A stretch of 50,306 nucleotides of DNA from the NCBI RefSeq assembly GCF_001816165.1, contig NZ_MDZC01000052.1, positions 1-50,306 of the forward strand. The letters run 5' to 3'. Below, in pieces: positions 1 through 8,416 of this stretch. A program made the position numbers and the translations under genes. The notes beneath the pieces were generated by a model. It was not told the DNA's origin. It made no database searches and saw only the letters and a list, made by a program, of their open reading frames with translations. The DNA comes from Hymenobacter glacialis (GTDB lineage Bacteria > Bacteroidota > Bacteroidia > Cytophagales > Hymenobacteraceae). The number at the start of each line of letters is the position of its first letter. The first letter of the stretch is position 1.

Positions 1-1784
1 TTCACGGTGAACGTGGCCGTAGCGGAGGTGCCGCCGCCGGGCGCCGCGTTGGTCACGGTCACGTTGTAGGTGCCGGCCGTGGCAATGTCCGAAGCCGGAA
101 TGCTGGCCGTAACCTGCGTGGCCGAAACAAACGTGGTGGCGCGGGCTGTGCCGTTAAAGGCCACGGCAGAGCCTGCGATGAACCCCGTGCCGTTCACCGT
201 GAGGGTGAAGGCCGGGTCGCCGGCCGTGGCCGAGCTGGGGCTGAGGCTGCTGATGACCGGGGCCGGGTTAGGGGCCGCCGTGGTGGTGAAAGTTGTAGTG
301 GCGGGCGAAGAAGTAGTCCCTTCGGCGCAGTTGCTCACGATGCTAATCGTATAAGCGGTACCGGGCATCAGGCTCGTAAAGTCAACTGAGGTAGCTGAGG
401 CGGCTAAGGTTTGCGTGGTGGTGGCGGGTGTGGTCGTTACGGTGTAGCCCGTGGCGGTTCCGCTGCCGGTGAAGTTCACCGTGGCCGAATTGCTGGTAAC
501 AGCGCTGGCCGATAAGTTGGTGGGCGCATTGCAAGCCGGAGGAGCCGTGGTAGTGAATGTCACGGTGGCCGGGGAAGACATAAGCAACCCGCCAAAGCAG
601 TTGCTCACGATGCTCACCGTGTAGGTCGTGCCGGGCGTCAGGCCCGTAAAGTTGGCCGAAGTAGCCGAGGCGGGCAGCGTTTGGGTAGTGGTGGCGGGCG
701 AGGTGGTCACGGTGTAGCTAGTGGCCGAACCACTCCCAGTGAAGCTCACCGAGGCAGAGTTGCTGGTGATGGCGCTGGCCACCGGACCCGTGGGCGCGTC
801 GCACACCGGGGGCGTTATGGGCACAGCGATGTCGACAACGTTGAAAGGCGCCGTCGAGGTGGCTGGAATTATGTTGATTTTGTTTGATGTGAGGCCCGTC
901 GCTAAGTCAAGTTGGTAGATGTTACTGCTGGAAAGGCCCGACGAGTTGGGAGCCGTCACCTCCGACAGGTACGCCACGTTGGCTGTCCCAGTGTAGTAGA
1001 TGTCTATGTCAAATGCGATGGCATCGCCGATGCCAAAGCCCAACAGCTTGATGGTGGCAATCGCATTCAGGGTACCCGCATCCGGTGGATTCTGAATCGA
1101 CAGGATGCCGTTGTTCAACTCGTCCATGTCGTAGAGCGTGGTGCTGGTGCTCCCGATAAAGGAATTGTTGTAGGCTATGGCCCCCACTCCAGGGTTAGCA
1201 GGGCTGCCCGTGGCGTAGCTCAGGGTGGCATCAACGGCCGCTACGGTGCCATCTACCGGGTTGAGACGGTAATTGGCGTCGTTGGTACTCACCACGCGGA
1301 TGCGGTCCGAAGTGGGATTGAAGTCAAAACCAATTCGCTCAGCCGGACCTCCCAGATCCAGCGTAAAGTCAGCGCTTCCAACTGGGGTGGCTACTCCAGT
1401 GGTGGGTACTAATGTGTAGAGGCGGGCATTGGCTGTAGTGGCCGACGCATTGTAGCCCAGCGCGAAGAGTTGGCCGGTGTTGGGGCGATAATCCATTCCC
1501 ACGATCCTTTGGCCGGCGCTGAGGCCTTGAATTGGTGAGGCCGGCCCTTGGATGCCATTATCCCTGCTGGGCGAGAACGGGAAGATGCCCTGCGCTCCAA
1601 GAGCGGCCCCCGACGGGAAAAATGGGTTGCCCACCGGCACCGCCTGGCTTGTGGTGCCAAGGGCCCAAATGGTCGTTTGCGCCTGCGACACGGTCCCAAT
1701 CAAGACCAATGCCATGGCTAAGAAAGTAGCCAAAAACCGCCGAAGCGGCCGTACAGGCGGCAGCGAAAGTAAGTTTGTGTACAT
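1..1784 (-). CDS. Secreted surface protein with DUF4394, two FN3 and one IPT domain (3' end outside window)
   Basis: The minus strand is open from an ATG at 1784 to the window edge, giving about 594 residues without a stop. Residues 1-36 form a signal peptide ending in SQAQ. A DUF4394-type region follows (about 38-320, starting TIWALG, with [14 protein letters not shown] and an AYNNSF segment). Two fibronectin type III-like modules follow (about 326-412 and 415-498). They are near copies of each other, with repeated [22 protein letters not shown] strands. An IPT/TIG-like domain starts near 503 ([19 protein letters not shown]) and runs off the edge. Proteins with this build in Bacteroidota are exported and often end in a T9SS tail, but that end is not visible here. 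The exact role is unknown; adhesion or cell-surface display is an inference. Confidence 0.85.
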   Translation of the reverse strand, partial: MYTNLLSLPPVRPLRRFLATFLAMALVLIGTVSQAQTTIWALGTTSQAVPVGNPFFPSGAALGAQGIFPFSPSRDNGIQGPASPIQGLSAGQRIVGMDYRPNTGQLFALGYNASATTANARLYTLVPTTGVATPVGSADFTLDLGGPAERIGFDFNPTSDRIRVVSTNDANYRLNPVDGTVAAVDATLSYATGSPANPGVGAIAYNNSFIGSTSTTLYDMDELNNGILSIQNPPDAGTLNAIATIKLLGFGIGDAIAFDIDIYYTGTANVAYLSEVTAPNSSGLSSSNIYQLDLATGLTSNKINIIPATSTAPFNVVDIAVPITPPVCDAPTGPVASAITSNSASVSFTGSGSATSYTVTTSPATTTQTLPASATSANFTGLTPGTTYTVSIVSNCFGGLLMSSPATVTFTTTAPPACNAPTNLSASAVTSNSATVNFTGSGTATGYTVTTTPATTTQTLAASATSVDFTSLMPGTAYTISIVSNCAEGTTSSPATTTFTTTAAPNPAPVISSLSPSSATAGDPAFTLTVNGTGFIAGSAVAFNGTARATTFVSATQVTASIPASDIATAGTYNVTVTNAAPGGGTSATATFTV

Positions 1785-1971
1785 AGAAAGATGGAAAATG
1801 AAAATTAAAAAATATAACAATACAAAGAGGTTAACTGCTTGGTCGTCTGTGGTGCTAGGTACGTATTTTTACAAAGTAAGGCCACTCTTTTTTCGAAAAT
1901 ACAACTCTTAGCCGAGATGCTCATGCTTGGAGGCTTTTATTTCGCCGCATAAGCTCCGGCGTATCGAGAAG
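1785..1971. other. Intergenic, AT-rich leader of the DUF4394 gene
   Basis: The part next to the ATG at 1784 is clearly AT-rich (about 1795-1900), as expected for the promoter and 5' UTR of the minus-strand surface protein. I did not find an exact TAnnTTTG box. Nothing else is recognisable before the stop of the MOSC gene. Confidence 0.4.
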
Positions 1972-2493
1972 TTAGCCAACCACAACCACTCGCACCACGT
2001 CGCCCACCCGGATAATGCCGCCCTGGGCAATGTGCGCCGTGAGGCCGCCGTGGCCGCGCATGGCGTTGTAGCCGCCGGGGCCCAACTCTTCCTCCATACG
2101 GGAGCACGGGTGGCACTCGCCGGTGATGTCAAGAACAACCTCATCGCCGATGCGAATCTGACGATTTTTCAGGGCCAGCAGGTTCAGGCCACTCACGGTG
2201 AGGTTGCGGCGCAGGCGGCCGGGCGCAATCGGCTCGGGCAGGCCCAGGAAGCTGGCCACCGACGCCAGGGCCTCGTGCTGGAGCAGCGTGATTTGCCGCT
2301 TGCCGCCGGCCTTGGGCCGGGCGTGGTCGCCGAGCAGGTGCGAGTCGGTTTTTAGCTCCGCCTCCAGCACCGCCACCAGCGGTTCGCGGCGCACCGGGCG
2401 TTGCCCTATCCACTCAATGCGGCCGGTTTGGGGCAGGGTAGCCAGTAGTTTAGCTACCAGGGATTTGTCGTCGCCGAAGAAGGGAAATGCCAT
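1972..2493 (-). CDS. MOSC domain-containing protein
   Basis: This 173-residue protein starts MAFPFFGDD. It has a MOSC domain (molybdenum cofactor sulfurase C-terminal type): a conserved PIAPGRLRRNLTVSG segment and, near the C-terminus, GECHPCSRMEEELGPG with the family's conserved cysteines, then GHGGLTA and a terminal IRVGDVV strand. Stand-alone MOSC proteins such as YiiM handle sulfur or molybdenum cofactor chemistry; the substrate here is not predictable. I chose the ATG at 2493 because it begins the domain and lies 22 nt after the expected stop of the upstream gene. An open frame running back into that gene exists but is probably an artefact of a frameshift there. An 11-base G run (C on the coding strand) lies 7-17 nt upstream of the start. 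Confidence 0.85.
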   Translation of the reverse strand: MAFPFFGDDKSLVAKLLATLPQTGRIEWIGQRPVRREPLVAVLEAELKTDSHLLGDHARPKAGGKRQITLLQHEALASVASFLGLPEPIAPGRLRRNLTVSGLNLLALKNRQIRIGDEVVLDITGECHPCSRMEEELGPGGYNAMRGHGGLTAHIAQGGIIRVGDVVRVVVVG

Positions 2494-2499
2494 AGGAGC

Positions 2500-2510
2500 G
2501 GGGGGGGGGG
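2500..2510. repeat. Homopolymer of 11 G
   Basis: An uninterrupted run of 11 G on the plus strand (C on the coding strand) lies between the expected stop of the upstream membrane gene (2516) and the MOSC ATG (2493). In the sequence as given, the frame entered from the upstream ATG passes through this run into MOSC without a stop. Such runs are prone both to real slippage and to sequencing error. Confidence 0.95.
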
Positions 2511-2515
2511 AGAAT

Positions 2516-2979
2516 TTAAAGTTCGTCGGGCGTACCAAAACCCTCGCGGATTTCGGTGTGGCGAATTTGCCCGCCCAGGTTGCCCGCGCGGCCAGCAACC
2601 CAAAGCTGAGGCCCGTGGCCACCAGCGCCAGCACGGCCACCAGGCGGGCACGCGGCGAAGCGTTTTTCAGCAGCAGCAAGGCAAACAGGGCCAGGGCCGC
2701 TGCGCCTTCCAGGGCCCAAAAGCCCAGTTCGGCCGCGTCCTCGTGGTTGGCAATGAGGGCGCGGCTCACGCGGGGGAATTCCTGCACAATTTCGGCGGCG
2801 CCCTCGCCCGTGAGCTGCGCGGGCAGGCATAGCACACCCGCCGCCAGCACGGCCACCAGGCCGGCCCGCACCAGGGTGGTGTTTTTGCCCAGCAGGCCCA
2901 CGGCCAGCAGCACCAAGGCAAACAAGCTGCCCATAATGGGGGCGTGGTTAACGATAAGGTGCCAATGTGCCTGGTTCAT
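2516..2979 (-). pseudogene. Small four-helix membrane protein (DUF2231-like), frameshifted as sequenced
   Basis: The ATG at 2979 starts MNQAHWHLIVNHAPIMGS, and about four hydrophobic helices follow. There are conserved-looking features: NHAPIMG, LTGEGAAEIVQ and ANHEDAAELG. Near 2582 the frame changes: in one frame the text ends in LAARA, and one base later it continues N-LGGQIRHTEIREGF and stops at 2516. Restoring one C (GCC AAC instead of GCAAC) gives a continuous 154-residue protein ending GFGTPDEL. Small integral membrane proteins with a GGQIRHxEI tail are typical of this family in Bacteroidota; function is unknown. As sequenced, the frame instead runs through a poly-C tract into the MOSC gene, making a spurious 359-residue fusion. 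A sequencing error is the simplest explanation. Confidence 0.7.
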
Positions 2980-3051
2980 GCCTAAAGACTCGATGGAATG
3001 CGGCCGCTGCGGCCGGTGCTGCAAAGCTAGCCCAGGCCGGACCGGCCGCAC

Positions 3052-3338
3052 CCAAACGCAACCGTTTCGGTCCCGTACCGACTCTTAGCAAATGAACTGC
3101 CAGCCGCCGCAAATCGTTATTCAACCAGTTACCGACGGCCTTCGCCGCGTGCATGCAACTTGCCTTTGGCAATGAAAAACAGGCGGGGGCGTTTCAAGAG
3201 CATAGGGCTGCAGGAACGGTTGTTAAATTCTTTGACCGGTGCCCTGAATAAGCAGGACCTTGTCGTTGTGTCAGGGGCATAATCTGGCACTACGCTTGCC
3301 TTAGTAGGTTAGTAGTCATTCACCTTCGATTTTCCGCT
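3052..3338. other. Divergent intergenic region, no gene seen
   Basis: This 287-bp gap lies between the divergent membrane-protein and M48 genes. Open frames here do not show protein-like sequence. A partial -7 match (ATTCTTTG) occurs around 3220 on the plus strand, but with no convincing -33 box. No hairpin or repeat was seen. Confidence 0.4.
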
Positions 3339-4280
3339 ATGACTTTCCTCCCTCGTTTACTTACCCGTCTGGCTGCGCCGCTGCTGCTGGCCTTGCCCAT
3401 GGCGTTTGCAACGCCCGTCCAGGCCCAGACCGCCCCGGCTGCCACCGACGTTATCCGCGAAATCACGGATGCTGTGGGCCTCAAAGCCCGCTTCGAGCTG
3501 CGCGCCACCCGCGAGATAGATAACGCCGCCGCTGTGGTTTACGGTGGCAAGCGGTTTCTGCTCTACAACCCCGATTTCCTGAACGCCGTGAACCAGGCCG
3601 GCCACACCGACTGGGCGGGCATCAGCATTCTGGCCCACGAAATGGGCCACCACCTCAACGGCCACACCCTGCGCGCCGGTGGCTCGCAGCCCGCCGATGA
3701 GCTGGAAGCCGACGAATTTTCGGGCTTCGTGCTGCGCAAGCTGGGTGCCAACCTGGCCCAGGCTCAGGCGGCCATGGCCACCGTGCCCGACGGCGGCGGC
3801 TCGGCCACGCACCCCGGCCGCACGCCGCGCTTGGCCGCTATTGGCCAGGGCTGGCAGCGCGCCAGCGGCCAAATCGCAGCCAGCAACCGTGGCGCTGTGC
3901 CTTCGGCCGCACCGGCTGTGATAGCGGCCCGCCGCCAGCCCGCGGCCGATAGCCAGCTAATGCGCCGCCTGCCCACCACCCAAGCCGATGACGACGTGGT
4001 GGCCCGCAACGAATCGGCGGCCGGTGCCGTGCGCCTGGTGGGCCAGCTCACCTTCCGCAGCGACCCTAGCCAGCGCTATTACCTCACCAACGCCCTGAAA
4101 GTGGTGCGCGTGGACGACGAAGACAACGCTGAAGTAGTGGGCCGCATCACGCGCACCACCAACGGCACCTTCCCCTATGTGCTCACCGACAGCCAGCAGC
4201 GCCGCCTCTTCATCACGCCCGGCGGCGATGTTTACGACCACGAAGGCCAGCGCGTAGCCAAGCTGCACGACCCGTCCTGA
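3339..4280 (+). CDS. Secreted M48-family metallopeptidase
   Basis: This 313-residue protein has a signal peptide (residues 1-30, ending PVQAQ). The zinc-binding motif HEMGH sits at residues 100-104, and the third-ligand motif ELEAD at 121-125. Both are diagnostic of a gluzincin peptidase of the M48 / Ste24-like type. After about residue 180 the sequence turns Ala- and Arg-rich. A C-terminal region of about 90 residues follows (VRLVGQLTFRSDPSQRYYL onward) that looks like a separate beta-rich domain. The catalytic core is short compared with HtpX or BepA and has no membrane helices, so it probably acts in the periplasm. Substrates are unknown. It has its own promoter region and is followed by a long hairpin. 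Confidence 0.85.
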   Translation: MTFLPRLLTRLAAPLLLALPMAFATPVQAQTAPAATDVIREITDAVGLKARFELRATREIDNAAAVVYGGKRFLLYNPDFLNAVNQAGHTDWAGISILAHEMGHHLNGHTLRAGGSQPADELEADEFSGFVLRKLGANLAQAQAAMATVPDGGGSATHPGRTPRLAAIGQGWQRASGQIAASNRGAVPSAAPAVIAARRQPAADSQLMRRLPTTQADDDVVARNESAAGAVRLVGQLTFRSDPSQRYYLTNALKVVRVDDEDNAEVVGRITRTTNGTFPYVLTDSQQRRLFITPGGDVYDHEGQRVAKLHDPS

Positions 4281-4284
4281 CCAG

Positions 4285-4372
4285 GAATTAAGAATTAAAA
4301 ATGAAGAATTAAAAAGGTCCGCTTGGTACTCCCAGCGGACCTTTTTAATTCTTCATTTTTAATTCTTAATTC
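4285..4372. terminator. 39-bp perfect inverted repeat, probable bidirectional terminator-like hairpin
   Basis: The left arm at 4285-4323 and the right arm at 4334-4372 are exact reverse complements with a 10-nt loop. The apical part is GC-rich (AAAAAGGTCCGCT ... AGCGGACCTTTTT) and is followed by T residues, so it can terminate transcription of the M48 gene. The AT-rich outer part is made of AATTAAGAATTAAAAATGA-type motifs that continue a little further on the right as TTCTTAATTC. The perfection of the long AT-rich stem is more than a terminator needs. Confidence 0.85.
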
Positions 4373-4418
4373 TTAATTCCCTACGGTTTCTTCGCAGCCT
4401 CGCCAAACCCTTTGTACC

Positions 4419-5333
4419 ATGCCCCAACTGCCGTTTCTGCTCCTTGATGCCTTCACTACCCAGCCATTGAGTGGCAATCCCTGCGCGGTGGTGCTCGATG
4501 CTGATGCGCTGACGCCCGCCCGGCGCCAGCAGCTGGCCCGCGAGTTCAACCAGTCGGAAACGGCGTTTGTGGACCAGGCCGATGCCGGCACCATGGAGTT
4601 TACGGTGCGGTTTTTCACGCCGGCTGAGGAAATTCCGCTGGCCGGGCACCCCACCATTGCTACCGTGGCGGCCCTGCTACACGCGGGCCGCGTGGTGCTG
4701 CCCGCCGATGGTGCGCCCCTGATGCTTACCCTGCACCTGCTGCACGGCCCCATTCGGGTAGATGTGCTGCCCGCGGCAGCTGGCCAGCCACCCCTGATTT
4801 GGATGACCCAGCGCCGGCCGGTTTTTGGCGCCGTGCACGCCCCCGACGTGGTGCTGCCGCTCTTCGGCCTCACGCCCGACGACCTGCTGCCCGGCGCGCC
4901 CATTCAAACCGTAAGCACCGGTACCCCGCAGCTCATGGTATTGCTCCGCGACCACGGCGCCCTGCGCCGCGCCCACGTAGCTGACGCCGCCGGCCTGGGC
5001 CGCTACCGTGCCGAAAGCGACTTTTTTAGCCCGCACCTCTTTTGTCTGGGGGGCGCTACGCCGGCCGGCCACACCTTCGCCCGTCACTTCGGCACCCCGC
5101 CCGACATCTCGGAAGACCCCGTTACGGGTTCGGCCACGGGCGGCATGGCGGCGTACCTGTGGCACCACGGTTACCTCAATTCGCCCGATTTTATTGCCGA
5201 GCAGGGCCACGACATGGGCCGCGCTGGCACCGTGCAAGTGCGCGTCAGCGGCCCCCGCGAGGCCATTGCGGCCGTGCAGGTTGGCGGCACGGGCGTGGTG
5301 GTGCTGGAAGGGCTGCTGCGCGGCGATTTGTAG
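4419..5333 (+). CDS. PhzF-family isomerase/epimerase
   Basis: This 304-residue protein has the PhzF signature: an N-terminal FLLLDAFTTQPLSGNPCAVV, the catalytic-region NQSETAF with its glutamate at about residue 46, FFTPAEEIPLAGHPTIA at about 69-85, and a C-terminal-half repeat EDPVTGSATGGMAAYL. PhzF proteins have two similar halves enclosing an active site and catalyse proton shifts or epimerisation. Only PhzF itself makes phenazines; most homologues have other or unknown substrates. No phenazine genes are nearby, so a phenazine role is unlikely. It stands alone, between a long hairpin and a palindromic repeat. Confidence 0.9.
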   Translation: MPQLPFLLLDAFTTQPLSGNPCAVVLDADALTPARRQQLAREFNQSETAFVDQADAGTMEFTVRFFTPAEEIPLAGHPTIATVAALLHAGRVVLPADGAPLMLTLHLLHGPIRVDVLPAAAGQPPLIWMTQRRPVFGAVHAPDVVLPLFGLTPDDLLPGAPIQTVSTGTPQLMVLLRDHGALRRAHVADAAGLGRYRAESDFFSPHLFCLGGATPAGHTFARHFGTPPDISEDPVTGSATGGMAAYLWHHGYLNSPDFIAEQGHDMGRAGTVQVRVSGPREAIAAVQVGGTGVVVLEGLLRGDL

Positions 5334-5385
5334 GGGCGGGGTTGCAACCGCGAGCGGATTTGGGTTGTTACGGAACAGTCAAAAG

Positions 5386-5578
5386 GACCGTCGTGCTCAT
5401 CTGGCGTCCGCGCAGCCGAAGCATCTCAACCGCGCCGCTTGTCATGCTGACGAAGGAAGCATCTTATCACCGGAGAACAATTCGTTTCTCGGTGCCAAGG
5501 TCCTTCGCTGCGCTCAGGATGACAAATGGCGCGGTAGAGATGCTTCGGCTGCGCGGACGCCAGATGAGCACGACGGTC
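5386..5578. repeat. Composite palindromic intergenic repeat (copy 1)
   Basis: The outer arms (5386-5436 and 5528-5578, about 51 nt) are reverse complements with a single visible mismatch. They contain the family core GAAGCATCTC / GAGATGCTTC. The middle holds a second element (CTTGTCATGCTGACGAAGG ... GCGCTCAGGATGACAA). The same inner element appears in inverted orientation inside the copy at 34587-34781. Placement is intergenic, between phzF-like and fpg. Confidence 0.9.
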
Positions 5579-5611
5579 TGCTAAAAACGCTCAAATTTCC
5601 ACTTTTCGTCC

Positions 5612-6448
5612 GTGCCTGAATTACCCGAAGTAGAAACCTACCGCCGCTTTATAGACGAGCTGGCCGTGGGCCAGACCATTGCCGCCTTGCAGGTGAACGA
5701 TGCCCACGTGCTGGCCACCCCCGAAGACCAGCTCCGCGCCGGCCTGGTGGGCCGCGCCATCTCGGGTACCAGCCGCTTGGGCAAAAACTGCTTTTTGGAG
5801 CTGGACAACGGCCAAGTGTTGGTGCTGCACTTCGGCATGACCGGCGACGTGGGCGCCTACCGCGACGAGCCCGACGCCCCGCGCTTCACCCGCGTGGCCC
5901 TGCACCTCGAAGAATCGGGCCTGCGCCTGGCGTTTATCGACCCGCGCAAATTCGGCCGCATCCGCCTGGCCGAAAGCGCCGCCGCGCACCAGAAGGCCAA
6001 GAAAATAGGCCCCGATGCCTTGGCCATTACCGCCGCCGAGCTGCACCAGAAGCTGGCCCGCCGCAAAACCCTGCTCAAGCCGCTTCTACTTGACCAAAGC
6101 ATTACCGCCGGTCTGGGCAACTGGATAGTGGACGAGGTGCTGTTTCAGGCCAAAATTCACCCCGAGCGCCTTGGCACCACAATAACTGAAAAGGAAGGCA
6201 ATGCCCTGCACGCGGCAGTGCAACTGGTGCTCACCACCGCCATCAAACAGGAAGCCAACTACCGGCATTTACCCGCCTCTTTCCTGATTCATGCCCGCGA
6301 GTGGGATACTTCGGCCACGCCCACCAGCGACGATGCGCACACTTTTTGCCCCCGTCATCCCAAGGTGAAAATCGACAAAGCCTATGTTGGTGGGCGGGCT
6401 ACCTATACCTGCCCCAAGTGCCAGCCCGCGCCAGCTTCAGCTAAATGA
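5612..6448 (+). CDS. mutM: Formamidopyrimidine-DNA glycosylase (Fpg/MutM or Nei family)
   Basis: The protein is 278 residues with a GTG start at 5612, chosen because the family needs PELPEVE directly after the initiator: Pro2 is the Schiff-base nucleophile and Glu3 is catalytic. A lysine at position 58 (RLGKNCF) matches the conserved Lys of the fold, and HFGMTGDV and the helix-two-turn-helix region (ITAGLGNWIVDEVLF) follow. The C-terminal zinc-finger region keeps Arg262 (GGRATYTCPKCQ). However, its first ligand pair reads C246-x2-H249 instead of Cys-x2-Cys. It acts in base-excision repair of oxidised purines. Whether it is Fpg or a Nei-like paralogue cannot be settled by eye. Confidence 0.9.
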   Translation: MPELPEVETYRRFIDELAVGQTIAALQVNDAHVLATPEDQLRAGLVGRAISGTSRLGKNCFLELDNGQVLVLHFGMTGDVGAYRDEPDAPRFTRVALHLEESGLRLAFIDPRKFGRIRLAESAAAHQKAKKIGPDALAITAAELHQKLARRKTLLKPLLLDQSITAGLGNWIVDEVLFQAKIHPERLGTTITEKEGNALHAAVQLVLTTAIKQEANYRHLPASFLIHAREWDTSATPTSDDAHTFCPRHPKVKIDKAYVGGRATYTCPKCQPAPASAK

Positions 6449-6728
6449 GCTGAAAAATGACCGGTGCAATTTCGAAATGCAAGTGATGCTGGCTGCGGCA
6501 TAGCAGGGCAAAGGAGGCATCTGCGGTGCATTTTGGCAGGTGTTTGTGGGGGCAGCCAACGGTTCCGTTTAAGGTTGTGGGCGTGAAAGAGCGTGTTCGA
6601 CGTGTTTCAGAGGGAATTTGTCGAAAGGCCCGAGAAACTCGTCTTAAGGGGAATGTTATTTGTTCGTGCCAACCCGCGATACAAAAGCACTGCTGGTCAT
6701 TAATCTTACCATTTCAGCTTCAATCTAT
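6449..6728. other. Intergenic, nothing clear
   Basis: This 280-bp gap lies between the glycosylase and the small secreted protein. Open frames overlap it but have no protein-like features. The AT-rich part near 6650-6728 probably holds the promoter of the next gene, but no good TAnnTTTG box was found. Confidence 0.4.
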
Positions 6729-6956
6729 ATGTTCCGCTCACTTTTTCTGTTTGCCTGCCTCCTCGGAATGTTTACCACCCTTGATGCAGTAGCTTCCAAC
6801 CCCTACCGCAGAATACTGCCCGGCAACCACCGACCTAACTACAAGCAGTACGGCCACCACGGCCTGTTCGACGGCCACTTCTTCAACAGCTTCCGCCGCA
6901 GCGGAGTCCGCAGCACCAAAACCCAGGTTGTCAAAAAGCACCGCGGCACTCTGTAA
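6729..6956 (+). CDS. Small secreted basic protein, hypothetical
   Basis: This is a 75-residue ORF starting MFRSLFLFACLLG with a signal peptide to about residue 23 (DAVAS). The mature part is basic and rich in His, Arg and Tyr, with the segment RRILPGNHRPNYKQYGHHG. I chose the ATG at 6729 rather than the upstream in-frame ATG at 6660 because it puts the signal peptide at the N-terminus. I do not recognise the family. Short exported peptides with a PGNHRPNYK-like motif appear to me to be a Hymenobacter-type hypothetical, but this is from memory and unverified. Confidence 0.6.
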   Translation: MFRSLFLFACLLGMFTTLDAVASNPYRRILPGNHRPNYKQYGHHGLFDGHFFNSFRRSGVRSTKTQVVKKHRGTL

Positions 6957-7025
6957 GAAGCTATTTGAGCTAGCGCCCGTACCGGAGTGGAAACGCTGCG
7001 GGCGCTCTACCAAGGGCCCATTAGA

Positions 7026-7084
7026 GCCCGAATTGCAAAACGCCGGAACACCAGCTTGGTGTTCCGGCGTTTTGCAATTCGGGC
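7026..7084. terminator. 28-bp perfect inverted repeat with 3-nt loop
   Basis: Arms at 7026-7053 and 7057-7084 are exact reverse complements (core AACGCCGGAACACCA). It lies between two convergent genes, the small secreted protein and the SDR. There is no T-tract on either side, so it would be an intrinsic terminator of unusual type or simply a strong hairpin. A weaker GC hairpin (GCGCCCG ... CGGGCGC) lies just upstream around 6974-7011. Confidence 0.75.
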
Positions 7085-7177
7085 CGCGGGTTTAACTCAA
7101 ACAGCTTCTAAGAAACGCCACCCCGCAAAGCCGCCCCACGGCAGCTTGTTGGCGCGGCTTTGCTTTGCATGCGGTTG

Positions 7178-8236
7178 TTACTCGTTGTTTTTTAGCGCGG
7201 CTTTGCGGGTGAGGGCCGTGAGGGGCGACCTGGTGATGGCGCTTTGGCTTTCGTAGCCGGTGCGGCGCACGTTGGCCGCGGGGCTCTCGCCGGTGGCGGG
7301 CAGGGCCCGGTTCAGCCAGCTCAGGATGTCGGTGGTGGTGCCGGGCAGCAGGCCGTGGAAGGCCGCCAGCAGCTTGGCGGGCAATGAGAGGATGACCTCG
7401 CCGTCGCCGCGGCGGCAGGCGTTCCAGATTTGGCGGGCGGCCTGCTCGGCGCTCATCGTGAGGCCGGGCAGGGAGTCGGCGATGCTAAACCAGGCAAACT
7501 CTTTTTCCTGCTGGCCTTTGACGATGGCGTGGCCGGGGCTGCCGGTGCGCAGCAGGCCGGGGCACACCGTGGTCACGCTGATGCCGTGCTGGTGCAGCTC
7601 GGCCCGAAAGCCTTCGGACAAGCCCACCAGGGCAAATTTGCTGGCGCTGTAGGGCGTCATGTGGGGCAGAGCCACTTTGCCGCCCAGCGAGGAAATGTTC
7701 ACGATGCGGCCCTCGCCCCGGCGGCGCATGCTGGGCAGCACGGCCTGCATGGCGTGCAGCGGCGCCCAGAAGTGAATGGCCATGGAGTCCTCGTAGTCCC
7801 GCAAGTCCATGTTGTCGAGCGGCCCGCCCACAATAATGCCGGCGTTGTTGATGAGCACGTCAATGGTGCCGAACCGCTTTTCGACTTCGCTCACCATGGC
7901 CTGTACTTCGGCTTGGTTGGTGATGTCGTGGGCCAGGGTCAGCACGTCGGCTTCGGCGGCGCCGGCCTGCAGCAGGTCTTGGCGGGCGCGGGCCAGCTCG
8001 GCTTCGTCGCGGGCGCAAATGGCCACCCGGGCACCTTCGGCCACGGCCTGCCGGGCCAGCACCAGGCCCAGCCCGCGCGAGCCGCCGGTGATGAGCACGA
8101 CGCGCCGGCTTAGTTCGTAGGAGCCGCGGCGGTTGCTCCAAAGGTTGGCGGCGAGGGCTACCGCGCCGAGGCCGGCAGCCAGCAGCCAGCTCTTATTGGC
8201 CTTTTTGGTCTTTTTGGTGCGTTTGTCGTGTTTCAT
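7178..8236 (-). CDS. SDR-family NAD(P)-dependent oxidoreductase with N-terminal membrane anchor
   Basis: The protein is 352 residues. The N-terminus is very basic (MKHDKRTKKTKKANK), followed by a hydrophobic helix at about 16-31. This suggests a membrane anchor with the enzyme in the cytoplasm. The classical SDR Rossmann motif TGGSRGLG is at residues 50-57, NNAG at 130-133, Ser182/183, and the catalytic YSASK with Tyr196 and Lys200. The last ~60 residues extend beyond the usual SDR core. The substrate is unknown. It is a single gene, convergent with the small secreted protein and divergent from the CpxP-like protein. Confidence 0.9.
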   Translation of the reverse strand: MKHDKRTKKTKKANKSWLLAAGLGAVALAANLWSNRRGSYELSRRVVLITGGSRGLGLVLARQAVAEGARVAICARDEAELARARQDLLQAGAAEADVLTLAHDITNQAEVQAMVSEVEKRFGTIDVLINNAGIIVGGPLDNMDLRDYEDSMAIHFWAPLHAMQAVLPSMRRRGEGRIVNISSLGGKVALPHMTPYSASKFALVGLSEGFRAELHQHGISVTTVCPGLLRTGSPGHAIVKGQQEKEFAWFSIADSLPGLTMSAEQAARQIWNACRRGDGEVILSLPAKLLAAFHGLLPGTTTDILSWLNRALPATGESPAANVRRTGYESQSAITRSPLTALTRKAALKNNE

Positions 8237-8416
8237 AGTTGGTTGTATGCCAAATGCAGCTTAAAGGTTGCGCGGCGTGTCCAAGACCGGCGTTTTTTCG
8301 GCAGGCTCTGGCACGAAACGTGGTTGGGGAAGCGTTGGAAAGGGGAGCAAGTTGGGTTTTGCCCGATATTTGCCCATGCCTACGCTTGTTTACCCTTGTT
8401 ATTGATTTTACCCCAC

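Noticed and set aside
1972..3051. A single 359-aa membrane protein-MOSC fusion
   Set aside because: The membrane half stops in an alternative frame with a typical C-terminus just before the MOSC ATG; one restored base separates the two genes.
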